NCBI RefSeq assembly: GCF_049671645.1
Contig: NZ_JBATVG010000017.1
Span: 1-64,000, forward strand
Source: Castellaniella sp049671645
Lineage (GTDB): Bacteria; Pseudomonadota; Gammaproteobacteria; Burkholderiales; Burkholderiaceae_B
Direction of reading: 5' to 3'
DNA: 64,000 bases
In this document: one piece after another, positions 1 to 9,160 of the stretch
Layout: the number at the start of each line of letters is the position of its first letter
Position numbering within the stretch: the first letter of the stretch is position 1
Program-made: the position numbers and the translations under genes
The notes under the pieces: generated by a model
Told to the model about the DNA's origin: nothing
The model's input: the letters and a program-made list of their open reading frames with translations, nothing else
Databases searched by the model: none

Positions 1-434
1 CTCAGCTTTATGATGTGGCGGGGCGTTGCTGCCGCCATCAACCCTGGTTTGGGCGGATTGTGGCTTATGCATCGCGGGGGATGGACCTGAACATGCCGGC
101 GTCTGGCGGACCGCGTAATTTCATGCACGTGCAGGATGCCGTCCGCGTGCTGATTCGCGCGTGGCGAGAAGAAATGAGTGGCGCGTGGGATGCGGTTCAT
201 CCCGAGCCTTTGGATTATTCGTGGATCGCGCGGTGCGCCTATGATGTCTTCGGAAAGGGTGGACAGGTCACGACAGCCCAGGCCAAGCAGCCGCTTCGTG
301 CCTTGACGCTGCCTCCTGGAGAGATGCTGTTTGATCGTTTGGGCCTGTGGCCGCAAATCGGCATGGAGCAGGGCTTGAGGATGATTCGAGATTCGGGATG
401 CGCCGGCGCCTTTGGGCCCATGGATGTGACATGA
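1..434 (+). CDS. NAD-dependent epimerase/dehydratase, C-terminal part (cut by window edge)
   Basis: The 5' end lies outside the window; the frame is open from base 3, so about 143 residues are visible. The stretch GGPRNFMHVQDAVRVLIRAW matches the late part of extended short-chain dehydrogenase sugar epimerases and dehydratases, where an Arg-x-Phe-x-His-Val-x-Asp-Ala block helps form the substrate pocket. These enzymes act in the cytoplasm on nucleotide-activated sugars. The Rossmann NAD-binding motif and the Tyr-x-x-x-Lys catalytic pair would be upstream and cannot be checked. The stop codon overlaps the start of the next gene by four bases, so it belongs to the glycan operon. The specific substrate is unknown. 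Confidence 0.7.
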   Translation, partial: QLYDVAGRCCRHQPWFGRIVAYASRGMDLNMPASGGPRNFMHVQDAVRVLIRAWREEMSGAWDAVHPEPLDYSWIARCAYDVFGKGGQVTTAQAKQPLRALTLPPGEMLFDRLGLWPQIGMEQGLRMIRDSGCAGAFGPMDVT

Positions 435-1438
435 GCGAGGTAAAAATCTCCCAGGCCAACGTGCTGGTCACTGGCGTCGGTGCGATCATTGGACAAGGCG
501 TCATCCGTAGTCTGAGGGCTTGCGGCCATCCTGTGAAGATCATCGGGCTGGATCGCAGCGCCCGATCCCCGGGGGCCGACTGGTGTGATGTATTCGTCCA
601 AAAACCGACGTGCGATGAACGTTCCGATGGGTATCTGGATTTCTGGCGGAATCTGATCAGGAAGGAACACATTGATCTCGTGCTGCCCGGACTCGAGGTA
701 GACGTGCTGTTCCTGGATGAGCAGCGTGAAATACTGGCGTCACAGAATGACGGTTGCGCCCTGGCGCTCAATCACAGCGCCTTGATCTCCCTGGCGGGCG
801 ATAAGTGGCTGATGCACGAGTTTCTGGAAGATTACGGCATGCCGACCATTCCGACGATGATCGAGGTCGGCTGGGATGATGCATTGGAGGGGCTTGGCGC
901 CGCACCGGTTCTGCTCAAGCCGCGCCAGGGCAATGGTTCCCGGGGCATCGTGCGCCTGCATGATCGGGAGGACTTCACTTACTGGACTCGCAAGGCCGTG
1001 GGGCCGTGGATGCTTCAGCGCATCGTGGGTAGCGACGAAGAAGAATATACGGTCGGTTCCTTCGGCCTGGGCGGTGGCCGGGCCGTCGCACCGATCGTGA
1101 TGCGTCGGCGCCTGTCCGGCGCGGGCAACACGTTGCAGGCGGAGGTGGTCGAGCACCCTTTGATCGAAAAAAAGGTGGCGGACCTGAACATGCTGCTAAA
1201 GCCGGTGGGGCCGACGAACTATCAGTTCCGTGTGCAAGAGGGCGAGGCCTATCTGTTGGAAGTCAACCCGAGATTCTCCAGCAGCAATTCTCTGCGCACA
1301 GGCTTTGGATACAACGAGGCGCGGATGGCTTTGGATTATTTTCTGATGAAACGTATGCCACCGGCTCCTGAGATCCGTCATGGCATCGGCTGGCGTTATA
1401 GCGAGGATTACATCGTCCATGATCGCGATCCTGTCTGA
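431..1438 (+). CDS. ATP-grasp enzyme, CarB-like
   Basis: This 335-residue protein has a Rossmann-like pre-ATP-grasp start (VLVTGVGAIIGQGVIRSL), a central ATP-grasp region (VLLKPRQGNGSRGI) and the Mg/ATP-binding segment LLEVNPRFSSSNSLRTGFG near the C-terminus. ATP-grasp enzymes join a carboxylate to an amine or thiol through an acyl-phosphate. Carbamoyl-phosphate-synthase-like short forms recur in surface polysaccharide clusters, where they probably modify amino or acid groups of sugars. The ATG at 431 was chosen because it overlaps the previous stop as ATGA; a longer upstream reading is possible but lies inside the preceding gene. It overlaps the next gene by 20 bases. The exact substrate cannot be told. 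Confidence 0.8.
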   Translation: MSEVKISQANVLVTGVGAIIGQGVIRSLRACGHPVKIIGLDRSARSPGADWCDVFVQKPTCDERSDGYLDFWRNLIRKEHIDLVLPGLEVDVLFLDEQREILASQNDGCALALNHSALISLAGDKWLMHEFLEDYGMPTIPTMIEVGWDDALEGLGAAPVLLKPRQGNGSRGIVRLHDREDFTYWTRKAVGPWMLQRIVGSDEEEYTVGSFGLGGGRAVAPIVMRRRLSGAGNTLQAEVVEHPLIEKKVADLNMLLKPVGPTNYQFRVQEGEAYLLEVNPRFSSSNSLRTGFGYNEARMALDYFLMKRMPPAPEIRHGIGWRYSEDYIVHDRDPV

Positions 1439-2135
1439 CATCCATAGCAATCTGGCCGCCTTGCGCGCGGTGCTGAATGATGCCGTGGCGCGTGGCTGTG
1501 TGCGTATCCTGTCGTTGGGAGACGTGGTGGGTTATCACGCGCAGCCGGGCCAGTGCATCGATCTGCTTGCGCGGCATGGTGCGGTCAATATCCTGGGCAA
1601 TCACGATCATTATCTGATCAGCGAGGAGAATTGCTCGCGCTCGAAGGTGGTGGCTGGCATCATCGATTATCAGAAACGCGTCGTGACACCGACACAACTG
1701 GCGTGGCTCCGAGGCTCCCTGCCCAGTCTGAAGGAATCCGGCTCGCTGTTCGTGCACGGTGGCCCTGAGGATCCAAGGGATCAATATCTCTATGCCATTG
1801 ATGATGAGACGGTTCCGGAGGGTGTTGAGCGGCTCTTTTCAGGGCATACGCACGTGCAGGCGCTGATACAGGTGGCGGGTGGGAAATGGTATTGCAATCC
1901 TGGTTCGGTGGGGCAGCCCAGAGACGGCGATCGCCGGGCCGCCTATGCGATTCTGAATGAGGACCAGATCGAATTAAGGCGCGTGGCCTACGACATTGAG
2001 GAAACCGTGGTTGCGATGAAGGAAGCGGGGTTTGAGCCATTCCTCTATGAAAACCTCTATCATGGCGCCCAGATTGGCGGGCGCATCGACAAGATCAAAT
2101 ATATCGACAGGAATGATCGACATGAATCCCATTGA
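1419..2135 (+). CDS. Calcineurin-like metallophosphoesterase
   Basis: All the metal-binding blocks of a YfcE/MPP-type metallophosphoesterase are present in order: DIHSN near residue 6, GDVVGY, GNHDHY, HGGPED and GHTHVQ, followed by the typical NPGSVGQPRDGD segment. The protein is 238 residues, the usual size for this family, and should be a cytoplasmic phosphomonoesterase or phosphodiesterase using two metal ions. The start at 1419 puts DIHSN at the N-terminus as expected and overlaps the ATP-grasp gene by 20 bases, implying translational coupling. In this context it may remove a phosphate from a glycan precursor, but that is inference. Confidence 0.85.
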   Translation: MIAILSDIHSNLAALRAVLNDAVARGCVRILSLGDVVGYHAQPGQCIDLLARHGAVNILGNHDHYLISEENCSRSKVVAGIIDYQKRVVTPTQLAWLRGSLPSLKESGSLFVHGGPEDPRDQYLYAIDDETVPEGVERLFSGHTHVQALIQVAGGKWYCNPGSVGQPRDGDRRAAYAILNEDQIELRRVAYDIEETVVAMKEAGFEPFLYENLYHGAQIGGRIDKIKYIDRNDRHESH

Positions 2136-2904
2136 ACAGTTCCGGGCCGAGGTCCGAGGCAACATCGAGCATCTGGGTGCGGATGCGAGCCTGAAGCGGG
2201 CATCCCTGGATTGGATGCTGAAAGCTGGGGTGGCGGGTGCCTACACTTATAACTTCAGCTGGATGGGACGGCCGATCATCCAGTATCCCCAGGATATGGT
2301 CGCGATGCAGGAACTGATCTGGTCGATCAAGCCAGATCTGATCATCGAAACCGGAATCGCACATGGCGGCTCCCTGATCATGAATGCGTCCTTGCTGGCG
2401 TTGCTGGATCTGTGCGAGGCGCAGACACAGGGGCAGTTGCTCGATCCCGCGCGGCCGACCCGAAAAGTGTTGGGTATCGATATCGATATCCGGGCGCACA
2501 ACCGAGAGGCCATCGAGGCTCATCCCATGGCTACGCGTATCCAGATGCTGGAAGGTTCAAGCATCGACCCCGCCATGGTTTCGCAGGTTCGTGAGATCGC
2601 AAGTCGCTACCAGCGCGTCCTGGTGAGCCTGGATAGCAACCACACGCATGAGCATGTGCTGGCCGAACTGGAGGCTTATGCGCCGCTGGTCAGTGCAGGT
2701 AGCTATTGCATCGTGTTTGACACCGTTGTGGAGGATATGCCGCCTGAATTATGCGAAGGGCGCCCCTGGGCGCCGGGGAATAGTCCGCTGACGGCCGCGC
2801 GTGCTTATTTGGCAAAGCATCCGGAGTTCGAGATTGACCGGAGCATCGAGGACAAGCTGTTGATCACGGTGGCGCGAGAAGGATTCCTGCGGCGCGTCGC
2901 GTGA
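2122..2904 (+). CDS. CmcI-like cephalosporin hydroxylase/rhamnosyl O-methyltransferase family protein
   Basis: This 260-residue protein carries the SAM-fold signature LIIETGIAHGGSLIMNASL, then VLGIDIDIRAHNR and an Asp/His region LVSLDSNHTHEHVLAEL, which together mark the CmcI family. Members are SAM-dependent O-methyltransferases acting on antibiotics or sugars. The ATG at 2122 was preferred over the one at 2113 because AGGA at 2109-2112 sits nine bases upstream of it but touches the other. It overlaps the phosphoesterase gene by 14 bases, so it is co-translated. A role in methylating the island glycan is likely but the acceptor is unknown. Confidence 0.8.
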   Translation: MNPIEQFRAEVRGNIEHLGADASLKRASLDWMLKAGVAGAYTYNFSWMGRPIIQYPQDMVAMQELIWSIKPDLIIETGIAHGGSLIMNASLLALLDLCEAQTQGQLLDPARPTRKVLGIDIDIRAHNREAIEAHPMATRIQMLEGSSIDPAMVSQVREIASRYQRVLVSLDSNHTHEHVLAELEAYAPLVSAGSYCIVFDTVVEDMPPELCEGRPWAPGNSPLTAARAYLAKHPEFEIDRSIEDKLLITVAREGFLRRVA

Positions 2905-2947
2905 TGTTCTGAATGATCGCTTGCTAAGCCTGAAAGCCGAGAGTTCC

Positions 2948-4231
2948 ATGGCCCCCCCCATCCTGTTCAGTATCGTCATACCCACGAGGGATCGTCCGCT
3001 GTTGTTGAGCCGGGTTCTGTCAGCCTTGCGTGCCCAGACGTTTGTCGATTTCGAGGTGATTGTTTCCGATAATTCGCTGAACGTATCGTGTGCCGATGTG
3101 GTACAGCCCTATCTGAGCGACGAAAGATTCAGCTATAAACAGCCGCCTCATCCCATGAGCATGCCGGATCACTGGCATTTTGCCATTGAAGGGGTTCGAG
3201 GACGATATGTCACGATATTCAATGAAAAGTTCATTTTGTGTCCGGACGCCTTGGAGATCATGGCTGCGGAAATCCAGGAAAATCCTCCAGATGTGCTGAC
3301 ATGGCAATTTGAAGTTTTTGATTCCAGGCAGGCGGGCGATGCGTTGTTCTTTGGTAAATATCATCCGAAAATAAAGCCTGGCAATGCCTTTGCGTATGAA
3401 CCCGATCTCGAACTGCGGAGGAGATTCAGCTTTGATTTTCCTGTGTTCTCAAGGTATGAATATCAGAAGAATAATTACGGGAAAATCTATACAGGGTTCG
3501 TCCGATCAGAGGTGCTGGAACAGGTCCGGGAAAAATACGGCAGTGTGTTTCTGCCCACCAGCCCGGACTTCACCTCCATGACCGCCATATTGAATGAGAG
3601 CAGTCGGTGCGTTGATATGAATAAAAGCCTGATGCTTTTGAATAATGCGGCAGGCATGTCCAACGGAGAAGACACGCGGGCCTCGATGCGGGCTACCCGC
3701 AGAGCCGTCGAAAATCTGGGGCTGGATTTTGATGAATATGCTCGCGAATTGCCGATCGCCAATTTTCCCATCGGACATAACAATTACATTGCGGCGGATC
3801 TGGCATTGGTAAAGTCCAGGGCGCCGGATGGTTTGATCAAATCCCTGGATATTGATCGTGAGTCCCTGGCCTATTGGGCCATGAAGGACCTTGAACAGAT
3901 CACTGATTTTCAATCTGGCGAGATGGAGAATTACAGAAAAGTGCTTGAGCCTTTTCTGGATGGCATGAGCCGTCAGCGTCGTGTGTTATTGGATGAGCAT
4001 GCCGCGCTATGCGGAAAGGGATCGCGCAGCGAGATCTATCATTCCGGGTTGACGCCGATTGATGAATTCAGACCGGGCACCAGTCCGGAGGCCCTGGCTG
4101 AGATCCATTGGCTGGATGGCCTGGCGCCTCCTAGGAAATCCGTCATGGAAACGCCGTTGGAGCTTTCGGATGCCATGGATTATTTGCACCGCTACAACAT
4201 TCATGCCAGACATCTGCTGGGTCTGGCGTAG
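2948..4231 (+). CDS. Family 2 glycosyltransferase
   Basis: The N-terminus, FSIVIPTRDRPLLLSRVLSAL followed by FEVIVSDNS, is the GT-A nucleotide-sugar binding fold of family GT2. The protein is 427 residues; the part after about residue 230 is not recognisable and may bind the acceptor. The ATG at 2948 follows a GAGAG ribosome binding site; a TTG at 2921 is in frame but has no such site. Codon use is less GC-biased than in flanking housekeeping genes, which suggests the island arrived by transfer. It should act in the cytoplasm or at the inner membrane face. Donor and acceptor are unknown. Confidence 0.8.
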   Translation: MAPPILFSIVIPTRDRPLLLSRVLSALRAQTFVDFEVIVSDNSLNVSCADVVQPYLSDERFSYKQPPHPMSMPDHWHFAIEGVRGRYVTIFNEKFILCPDALEIMAAEIQENPPDVLTWQFEVFDSRQAGDALFFGKYHPKIKPGNAFAYEPDLELRRRFSFDFPVFSRYEYQKNNYGKIYTGFVRSEVLEQVREKYGSVFLPTSPDFTSMTAILNESSRCVDMNKSLMLLNNAAGMSNGEDTRASMRATRRAVENLGLDFDEYARELPIANFPIGHNNYIAADLALVKSRAPDGLIKSLDIDRESLAYWAMKDLEQITDFQSGEMENYRKVLEPFLDGMSRQRRVLLDEHAALCGKGSRSEIYHSGLTPIDEFRPGTSPEALAEIHWLDGLAPPRKSVMETPLELSDAMDYLHRYNIHARHLLGLA

Positions 4232-4261
4232 GCTCTTGGTTTTAGCGCGGCGACGGCTCTT

Positions 4262-5746
4262 ATGTTGAAAAACTCTTCAGTGCAATTCGATGTCGAGAGG
4301 GGACAGTTCGCCCGGGCGCTCGCTTCCACGTCCGCCGGTTCGGATGGCAAGCCGGAGATCTGGCAGCCCTGGGCCTACTTCAAATTGGTCATGTATGAGA
4401 CGGCGGCGTCTCTTGATATCGACCCATGTGATCCCGGATGCGCAGAGCGCCAGCTGTTGCCTCTCGTTGTATCGCGCGCGGCCGTGGGCCGGCATGCGTC
4501 GGCTCGGCAACTGCTCGATGCCGCGCCGTGGGACCGTCTGCCAGATTCCCTGCGTATCGCCACTGCCAGGTATTTGTCCATCTATATGCCGCAAGAGGCT
4601 TATCGCTTGCTGGATGGGCTGGATGGGAGTGTGCCGCCAGCAGTCTATGTGTCGCTATCATTGCATGCCGGCCGAAAGGAGCAGGCCCGGCGTTTCCTCC
4701 GAGAATCGCTGCGCGCGGAAACCGGTCGGGGTGATTCCAGGCTTCCTCTTTACAGAACCATCACTGAGGCGATGTCGCCGCCGCAGCAGTTGGATTGCCT
4801 GAACCAAGTGTATGCTGCATATGGCCTGCCAGGGCTGGCGCTTCGTCGCGATGATGTGCCACTCAATCCCTGTAATGTATGTGTCCTCGATTCTGGGGCC
4901 TTGATCGATGGCCCGCTGGTATCGATCCTGATGACGACTTTCAATGTGGCGGGGCGTGTCCCGGCCGCGATCGAGTCGATTCTACGGCAAAGCTACCGTC
5001 ATTTTGAACTGATCGTGGTCGATGATTGCAGTACGGATGATACGGTTCATGAGCTTGAAAAGCTGGCCCGAAGGGATGTTCGGATTCGTTTGCTGCGGCT
5101 GGACCGGAATGTGGGCACGTATTGCGCCAAGAGTGTCGGCTTGCGGCATGCCGGCGGTACCTTTGTAACCTGTATGGATGCAGATGATTGGTCACACCCA
5201 TTGAAGCTGGCGCTGCAAATAAAGCCGTTGCTGGAGGATGAGTCTCTCGTCGCAAGCACATCGAATTGTGTTCGCATCTCCGATGCCGGCGTGGTCGATG
5301 CCCGGCAGGGCGCGCATCTGGAGCACCTCAATTATTCCTCCTTGCTTTTCCGCCGGGAAAAGGTTCTTGCGGAAATCGGCGGGTGGGATGCTTGCGCGCG
5401 CACGGCGGCCGATACGGAATTGATCTGGCGCATAAATCTGGTGTATGGAAATCAGGCTATCAGGAATGTTCCTGGAATATTGTCTCTGGTTTCGCATCGT
5501 GATGATTCCTTGACCATGGCCGATGATGGGACCGGATTTGTGGGGGGCTGCTTTCCAAGGGAAATTCTGCGATATATCGAGGCGTTCAATCGCTGGCATA
5601 TCGATGCCCTGCGATCCCGCCGTCTTCCGAGGGTTGATGGTGATTTGGTGAACTGGGCAAATCATCATCCTTTCATATTCTCATCCAGTGCGTTTTCAGA
5701 TGTGCGCGATGTGGTCGACGTGCTTCGCACTTTTTGTAATGTATAA
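4262..5746 (+). CDS. Family 2 glycosyltransferase with N-terminal helical extension
   Basis: This is a 494-residue protein with two parts. Roughly residues 1-215 are helical and rich in Ala and Leu, and look like degenerate TPR-type repeats. From about residue 219 a GT2 domain begins with PLVSILMTTFNVAGRVPAAI, followed by ELIVVDDCSTDDT and a DXD-type motif in MDADDW. GT2 enzymes of this shape transfer sugars to surface glycans. The N-terminal repeats could hold a protein or glycan acceptor, as in other TPR-linked transferases, but this is inference. The ATG at 4262 lacks a clear ribosome binding site. The gap from the previous gene is 30 bases. Confidence 0.78.
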   Translation: MLKNSSVQFDVERGQFARALASTSAGSDGKPEIWQPWAYFKLVMYETAASLDIDPCDPGCAERQLLPLVVSRAAVGRHASARQLLDAAPWDRLPDSLRIATARYLSIYMPQEAYRLLDGLDGSVPPAVYVSLSLHAGRKEQARRFLRESLRAETGRGDSRLPLYRTITEAMSPPQQLDCLNQVYAAYGLPGLALRRDDVPLNPCNVCVLDSGALIDGPLVSILMTTFNVAGRVPAAIESILRQSYRHFELIVVDDCSTDDTVHELEKLARRDVRIRLLRLDRNVGTYCAKSVGLRHAGGTFVTCMDADDWSHPLKLALQIKPLLEDESLVASTSNCVRISDAGVVDARQGAHLEHLNYSSLLFRREKVLAEIGGWDACARTAADTELIWRINLVYGNQAIRNVPGILSLVSHRDDSLTMADDGTGFVGGCFPREILRYIEAFNRWHIDALRSRRLPRVDGDLVNWANHHPFIFSSSAFSDVRDVVDVLRTFCNV

Positions 5747-5769
5747 AATAAAATGATGGCGCTGCCGCA

Positions 5770-6798
5770 ATGTTGTTATCCATAATCATAGTCGCATACA
5801 ACAACGAGGGCTATATCGCGCAGGCGATCTCCAGCTGCGCGTGTTTCGATGATCCGGATTGCCAGGTGCTCGTCGTCCATAATAACTCGACGGATCGCAC
5901 GGGCGAGGTCATCCATGAATTGATGGAGAAGCGGGGCTGGCCGCTCAGGATCATTTCGAACGACGAGAACGTGGGGCCCGGGGAAGCGCGCAACATAGGG
6001 ATGAGACAGGCGTCCGGCGACTACTTCATGTTTCTGGATGGCGACGACTGGTTCGAGCCGGATGCGATCCGGCGGGTGATGGATCGTTTGCGCCAATGTC
6101 GTCCCGATCTGCTGATGTTCAATCATCAGCGCGCCCTGGCGGATGGCAGGAAAATACCGAACATACCGAACCGGTACATCGATCTGCGCAATGAGCCTGC
6201 GGACCTGAGTAGTCCGGAGATCAGGAAGGGGGCCATCAGAAACCTTCACATCTCATGGAACAAGGCCTATGGCAGGCAGTTCGTGAGAAAGCACGGATTT
6301 GAGTTTCCCAGGCTTGTCTATCACGAAGACCTGCTGTGGAGCATCAAGGCGATGGTGTGCGCAGATTCCTTCCATTTCATGCCCGACATTGTCTGCAACT
6401 ACCGCCAGCACGCGCAGTCCAGCATCAATACCAGAAATGAAGGCCATTTCGCGGCAATTCATGAATGTCGGCGCCTTAAGGATTTTCTGGGTGAGCATGA
6501 TGATTATCGCCGCTGGTATGGGATGGAGCTGTACGGATATGCGCAATCGGTGCTATATGGTGTGATCAATGCCAGATACCGCATACCGGAGCTGAGGGAA
6601 CAGGCTTATCTCCGGGAGATGGTGGTTCTCTTGAAGGAATTTCGATCCCTGTTGGGGATATGGAAGCCCGATCTGTTGTTCTATGCGGCCATGACGGGAC
6701 ACCGGGCCGTCTATTTCCGCGCTGCGGCCTGGACTGCCCGGATGAAAAAGGTGGGGAAGGCCGTGTTTGATTTCAAAATGAAGTTCGTCCGGCAGTAG
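5770..6798 (+). CDS. Family 2 glycosyltransferase, tandem copy A
   Basis: This 342-residue GT2 enzyme starts with MLLSIIIVAYNNEGYI and has the DXD motif in FLDGDDWFEPDAI near residue 95. It is clearly paralogous to the next gene: long blocks such as VGPGEARNIG, DGRKIPNIPNRY, RKGAIRNLH and SWNKAY recur there. The segment RRWYGMELYGYA and the Arg/Lys-rich C-terminus are shared as well. Such enzymes resemble phosphoglycerol- or hexose-transferring GT2 proteins of wall-polymer and capsule clusters, but the donor cannot be read from sequence. It sits 23 bases after the previous gene. Confidence 0.82.
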   Translation: MLLSIIIVAYNNEGYIAQAISSCACFDDPDCQVLVVHNNSTDRTGEVIHELMEKRGWPLRIISNDENVGPGEARNIGMRQASGDYFMFLDGDDWFEPDAIRRVMDRLRQCRPDLLMFNHQRALADGRKIPNIPNRYIDLRNEPADLSSPEIRKGAIRNLHISWNKAYGRQFVRKHGFEFPRLVYHEDLLWSIKAMVCADSFHFMPDIVCNYRQHAQSSINTRNEGHFAAIHECRRLKDFLGEHDDYRRWYGMELYGYAQSVLYGVINARYRIPELREQAYLREMVVLLKEFRSLLGIWKPDLLFYAAMTGHRAVYFRAAAWTARMKKVGKAVFDFKMKFVRQ

Positions 6799-6854
6799 TC
6801 CGGTTTTCTCGCGGGTGAGAAGTCTGCTTCATCCTGGATGGATCTATTTCTGCA

Positions 6855-7880
6855 ATGCTGCTATCTATCATAATTATTTCTTTCAATGGCGAGAAATATA
6901 TAGGGCAGGCGATTTCGAGCTGCCTGAGCCTTGCCGAGTTGGACCACGAAATCATCGTGGTCGACAATGGCTCGACTGACGGAAGCCTGGATCTGATCCG
7001 TTCCATCGCGACGGGCTGCAGATCGGCGTTCAGAATCATCGAGAACCATGAAAACAAGGGACCTGGCGAGGCAAGAAACATAGGGCTGGAGCATGCCTCC
7101 GGGGAATATTGCATGTTCCTCGATGGCGATGATTGGTTCGAGCCCGAAGCCATTCCGCGCATCGTGTGTCGTTTGCAGGAATGGAAACCGGATGTTCTGA
7201 TGTTCAATCATCAGCAGGTGTGGCCGGATGGCAGGAAGATCCCCAATGTGCCCAACCGGTATGTCGATCTGGGAGGCCAATGGGCAGACCTGACCAACCC
7301 GGCTGTCAGGAAAGGCGCCATCAGGAATCTGCATGTCCCCTGGAATAAAGCCTACAGGATGGGCTTCGTCAGGGATCACGGGTTGCTATTCCCTCGTCAG
7401 ACTTATTACGAGGATATGGTGTGGAGCATTCGAGCAACAGTCGAAGCTGGCGCTTTCTATTACATACCCGATGTCCTGCACAATTACAGGCGACACTCTC
7501 AGTCCAGCCTTCATACGACCCATGACGGCCATTTCAATATCATCCGAGAGTGCCGGCGCGTCGAGGCTCTGCTGAAAGATCATGCGGATTATCGTCGGTG
7601 GTACGGAACGAAGATTTATGGGTACGTACGCTCGACCTTATTTGGTGTCATCAATACCGGATCACGTATACCAAAGGCCAGGGAAGGGGACTATCTGAAA
7701 GATGTTTCGGCCTTGTTGAAGGATTTTCGTCGCATGCTCGGATTATGGAGGCCGGATATCTTGTCGCTGGTCGCTGCCACCGGGGACAGTAAAATGTATT
7801 CCGTGGTTTCCGGGTGGGCGGTTCGGGTGAATCGACTGAGGGCGCAAATATACAAACTGAGAAGCAGGGTGTTCAAGTAG
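6855..7880 (+). CDS. Family 2 glycosyltransferase, tandem copy B
   Basis: This 341-residue GT2 enzyme begins MLLSIIIISFNGEKYI and has FLDGDDWFEPEAI at the DXD position. It is collinear with the preceding gene over its whole length, sharing GPGEARNIG, DGRKIPNVPNRY, RKGAIRNLH and RRWYGTKIYGY, so the two arose by tandem duplication and then diverged, mainly at the N-terminal third and the last 40 residues. Divergence at donor-side positions suggests they add different sugars or act at different positions. The gene ends four bases before the convergent glycerophosphotransferase gene. Confidence 0.82.
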   Translation: MLLSIIIISFNGEKYIGQAISSCLSLAELDHEIIVVDNGSTDGSLDLIRSIATGCRSAFRIIENHENKGPGEARNIGLEHASGEYCMFLDGDDWFEPEAIPRIVCRLQEWKPDVLMFNHQQVWPDGRKIPNVPNRYVDLGGQWADLTNPAVRKGAIRNLHVPWNKAYRMGFVRDHGLLFPRQTYYEDMVWSIRATVEAGAFYYIPDVLHNYRRHSQSSLHTTHDGHFNIIRECRRVEALLKDHADYRRWYGTKIYGYVRSTLFGVINTGSRIPKAREGDYLKDVSALLKDFRRMLGLWRPDILSLVAATGDSKMYSVVSGWAVRVNRLRAQIYKLRSRVFK

Positions 7881-7884
7881 CGCT

Positions 7885-9144
7885 TCATACCTCACTTTCA
7901 AGGCGCCTCGATATTTCCTTTCTGACCCGCTCCGAGTTTATCGAGTCGTTGTATTTGAAGAATATTTTTCTGGCAGTGGCCCGTTGCTGATGGGCGGATC
8001 CGTCATCGTGGCGCAATGCCTTGTCGATATGCTCGATCAAGGTACCGAAGTCTTGCGCGATGGGGCCGGGGAAGGCAAGCTCCATGTCATAGAGCAACCC
8101 GTCTTCGTGAACCTTGTAGTGCTCTATGTCATAGCCAAAGCAGATGATGGGCTTGTCGAGATAAAGCGCTTCGATATAGACGCTGGAGTAGTCCGTGATG
8201 AGCAGGTCGCACTCCCTGGCTAGAGCCGAGAACTCCGGAATGGCATCCTGTGACATGTCGTATATGGATTCGTCATCCACGTACTCGTCCATATTGAAAT
8301 AATTAGCACTGTTCTTGAAGTAGTGCGGGCGATAGCCCAGGACGGCGTCATGCGAACGCAAGACGGATTTTAGCCGATCAATCTCCTCGGCTGAGAACTG
8401 ATAATAATGGGCGCTATCGCTGATGGCCGTCTGACGATAGGTCGGGGCGTAGATCACCAGTTTTTTGCCTCGGCGTTTCTCGCGGATGAGCCGTAGCGAA
8501 TCCTGGATATAGGAGGGCAGTCGTTCCTCTGCCTGAGCCAGGAAATCGTTACGCGGCAGGCCGGTGTTCCAGACCTGGTGGTAGTTCAGGGGATAGAACA
8601 TGCTGGCCATGGCATAGCTGTCGATATCCGAGGAGGCGATGAGGCCAGCGTATCCTGATCTTTCTTTAGTGCGGTATTTGATGCGATCGGTGTGGCGGGA
8701 TGTCGCGTCGTTGGCCGCATACAGCAGGCGCTTCAGCGGGATGCCGTGCCATAGATTGACCACGAGTCTGTTGCGCATAGCAAGCTTCAGGATGCTGAAT
8801 TGCCCATTTTGCCAGCGCAACGAGTAGTCCATGGAGACCGAGTGCGTCAGAAAAACGACTTTGCAGCGGGCCAGCAGCAGCAAGCCTCGCAGAGTGCCGT
8901 GTCGGAGAATTTCGTATTGGACGGCATCCTGTATCCGGAGATCGGGAGTCTTGCCGCGGTAAAAGACGACTTTGTGTATAGCGGGATCTTTTTTGACCAG
9001 CTCGAACATTGCGCGTTGGTTCTCGATGAAGCGATCGGTATGCAGATGGTGTGTCGAGAAGGCCCAGTAATCAGCCCTTTTTGGGGTCATCAGGTCGACG
9101 AGCAGCCATAAGGGGTGAAGCAGGAAAAAAAGAAACCGCGGCAT
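7885..9144 (-). CDS. CDP-glycerol glycerophosphotransferase family protein (TagB/TagF-like)
   Basis: The C-terminal half has the family signature: LVIYAPTYRQ, then LLITDYSSVYIEALYLDKP and YDMELAFPGPIAQDF. TagB/TagF proteins transfer glycerol phosphate from CDP-glycerol to a membrane-linked acceptor. At 419 residues it matches the single-domain TagB size. The start at 9144 (MPRFLFFLLHPLWLL) gives a membrane-associating hydrophobic N-terminus and sits just after the cytidylyltransferase stop; an upstream start at 9198 would overlap that gene. It is paired with the gene making its donor, so a glycerol-phosphate substituent or repeat in the glycan is well supported. TagF-like genes are known in some Gram-negative capsule loci. 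Confidence 0.85.
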   Translation of the reverse strand: MPRFLFFLLHPLWLLVDLMTPKRADYWAFSTHHLHTDRFIENQRAMFELVKKDPAIHKVVFYRGKTPDLRIQDAVQYEILRHGTLRGLLLLARCKVVFLTHSVSMDYSLRWQNGQFSILKLAMRNRLVVNLWHGIPLKRLLYAANDATSRHTDRIKYRTKERSGYAGLIASSDIDSYAMASMFYPLNYHQVWNTGLPRNDFLAQAEERLPSYIQDSLRLIREKRRGKKLVIYAPTYRQTAISDSAHYYQFSAEEIDRLKSVLRSHDAVLGYRPHYFKNSANYFNMDEYVDDESIYDMSQDAIPEFSALARECDLLITDYSSVYIEALYLDKPIICFGYDIEHYKVHEDGLLYDMELAFPGPIAQDFGTLIEHIDKALRHDDGSAHQQRATARKIFFKYNDSINSERVRKEISRRLESEV

Positions 9145-9160
9145 GTGTCGGGAGCCCTGC

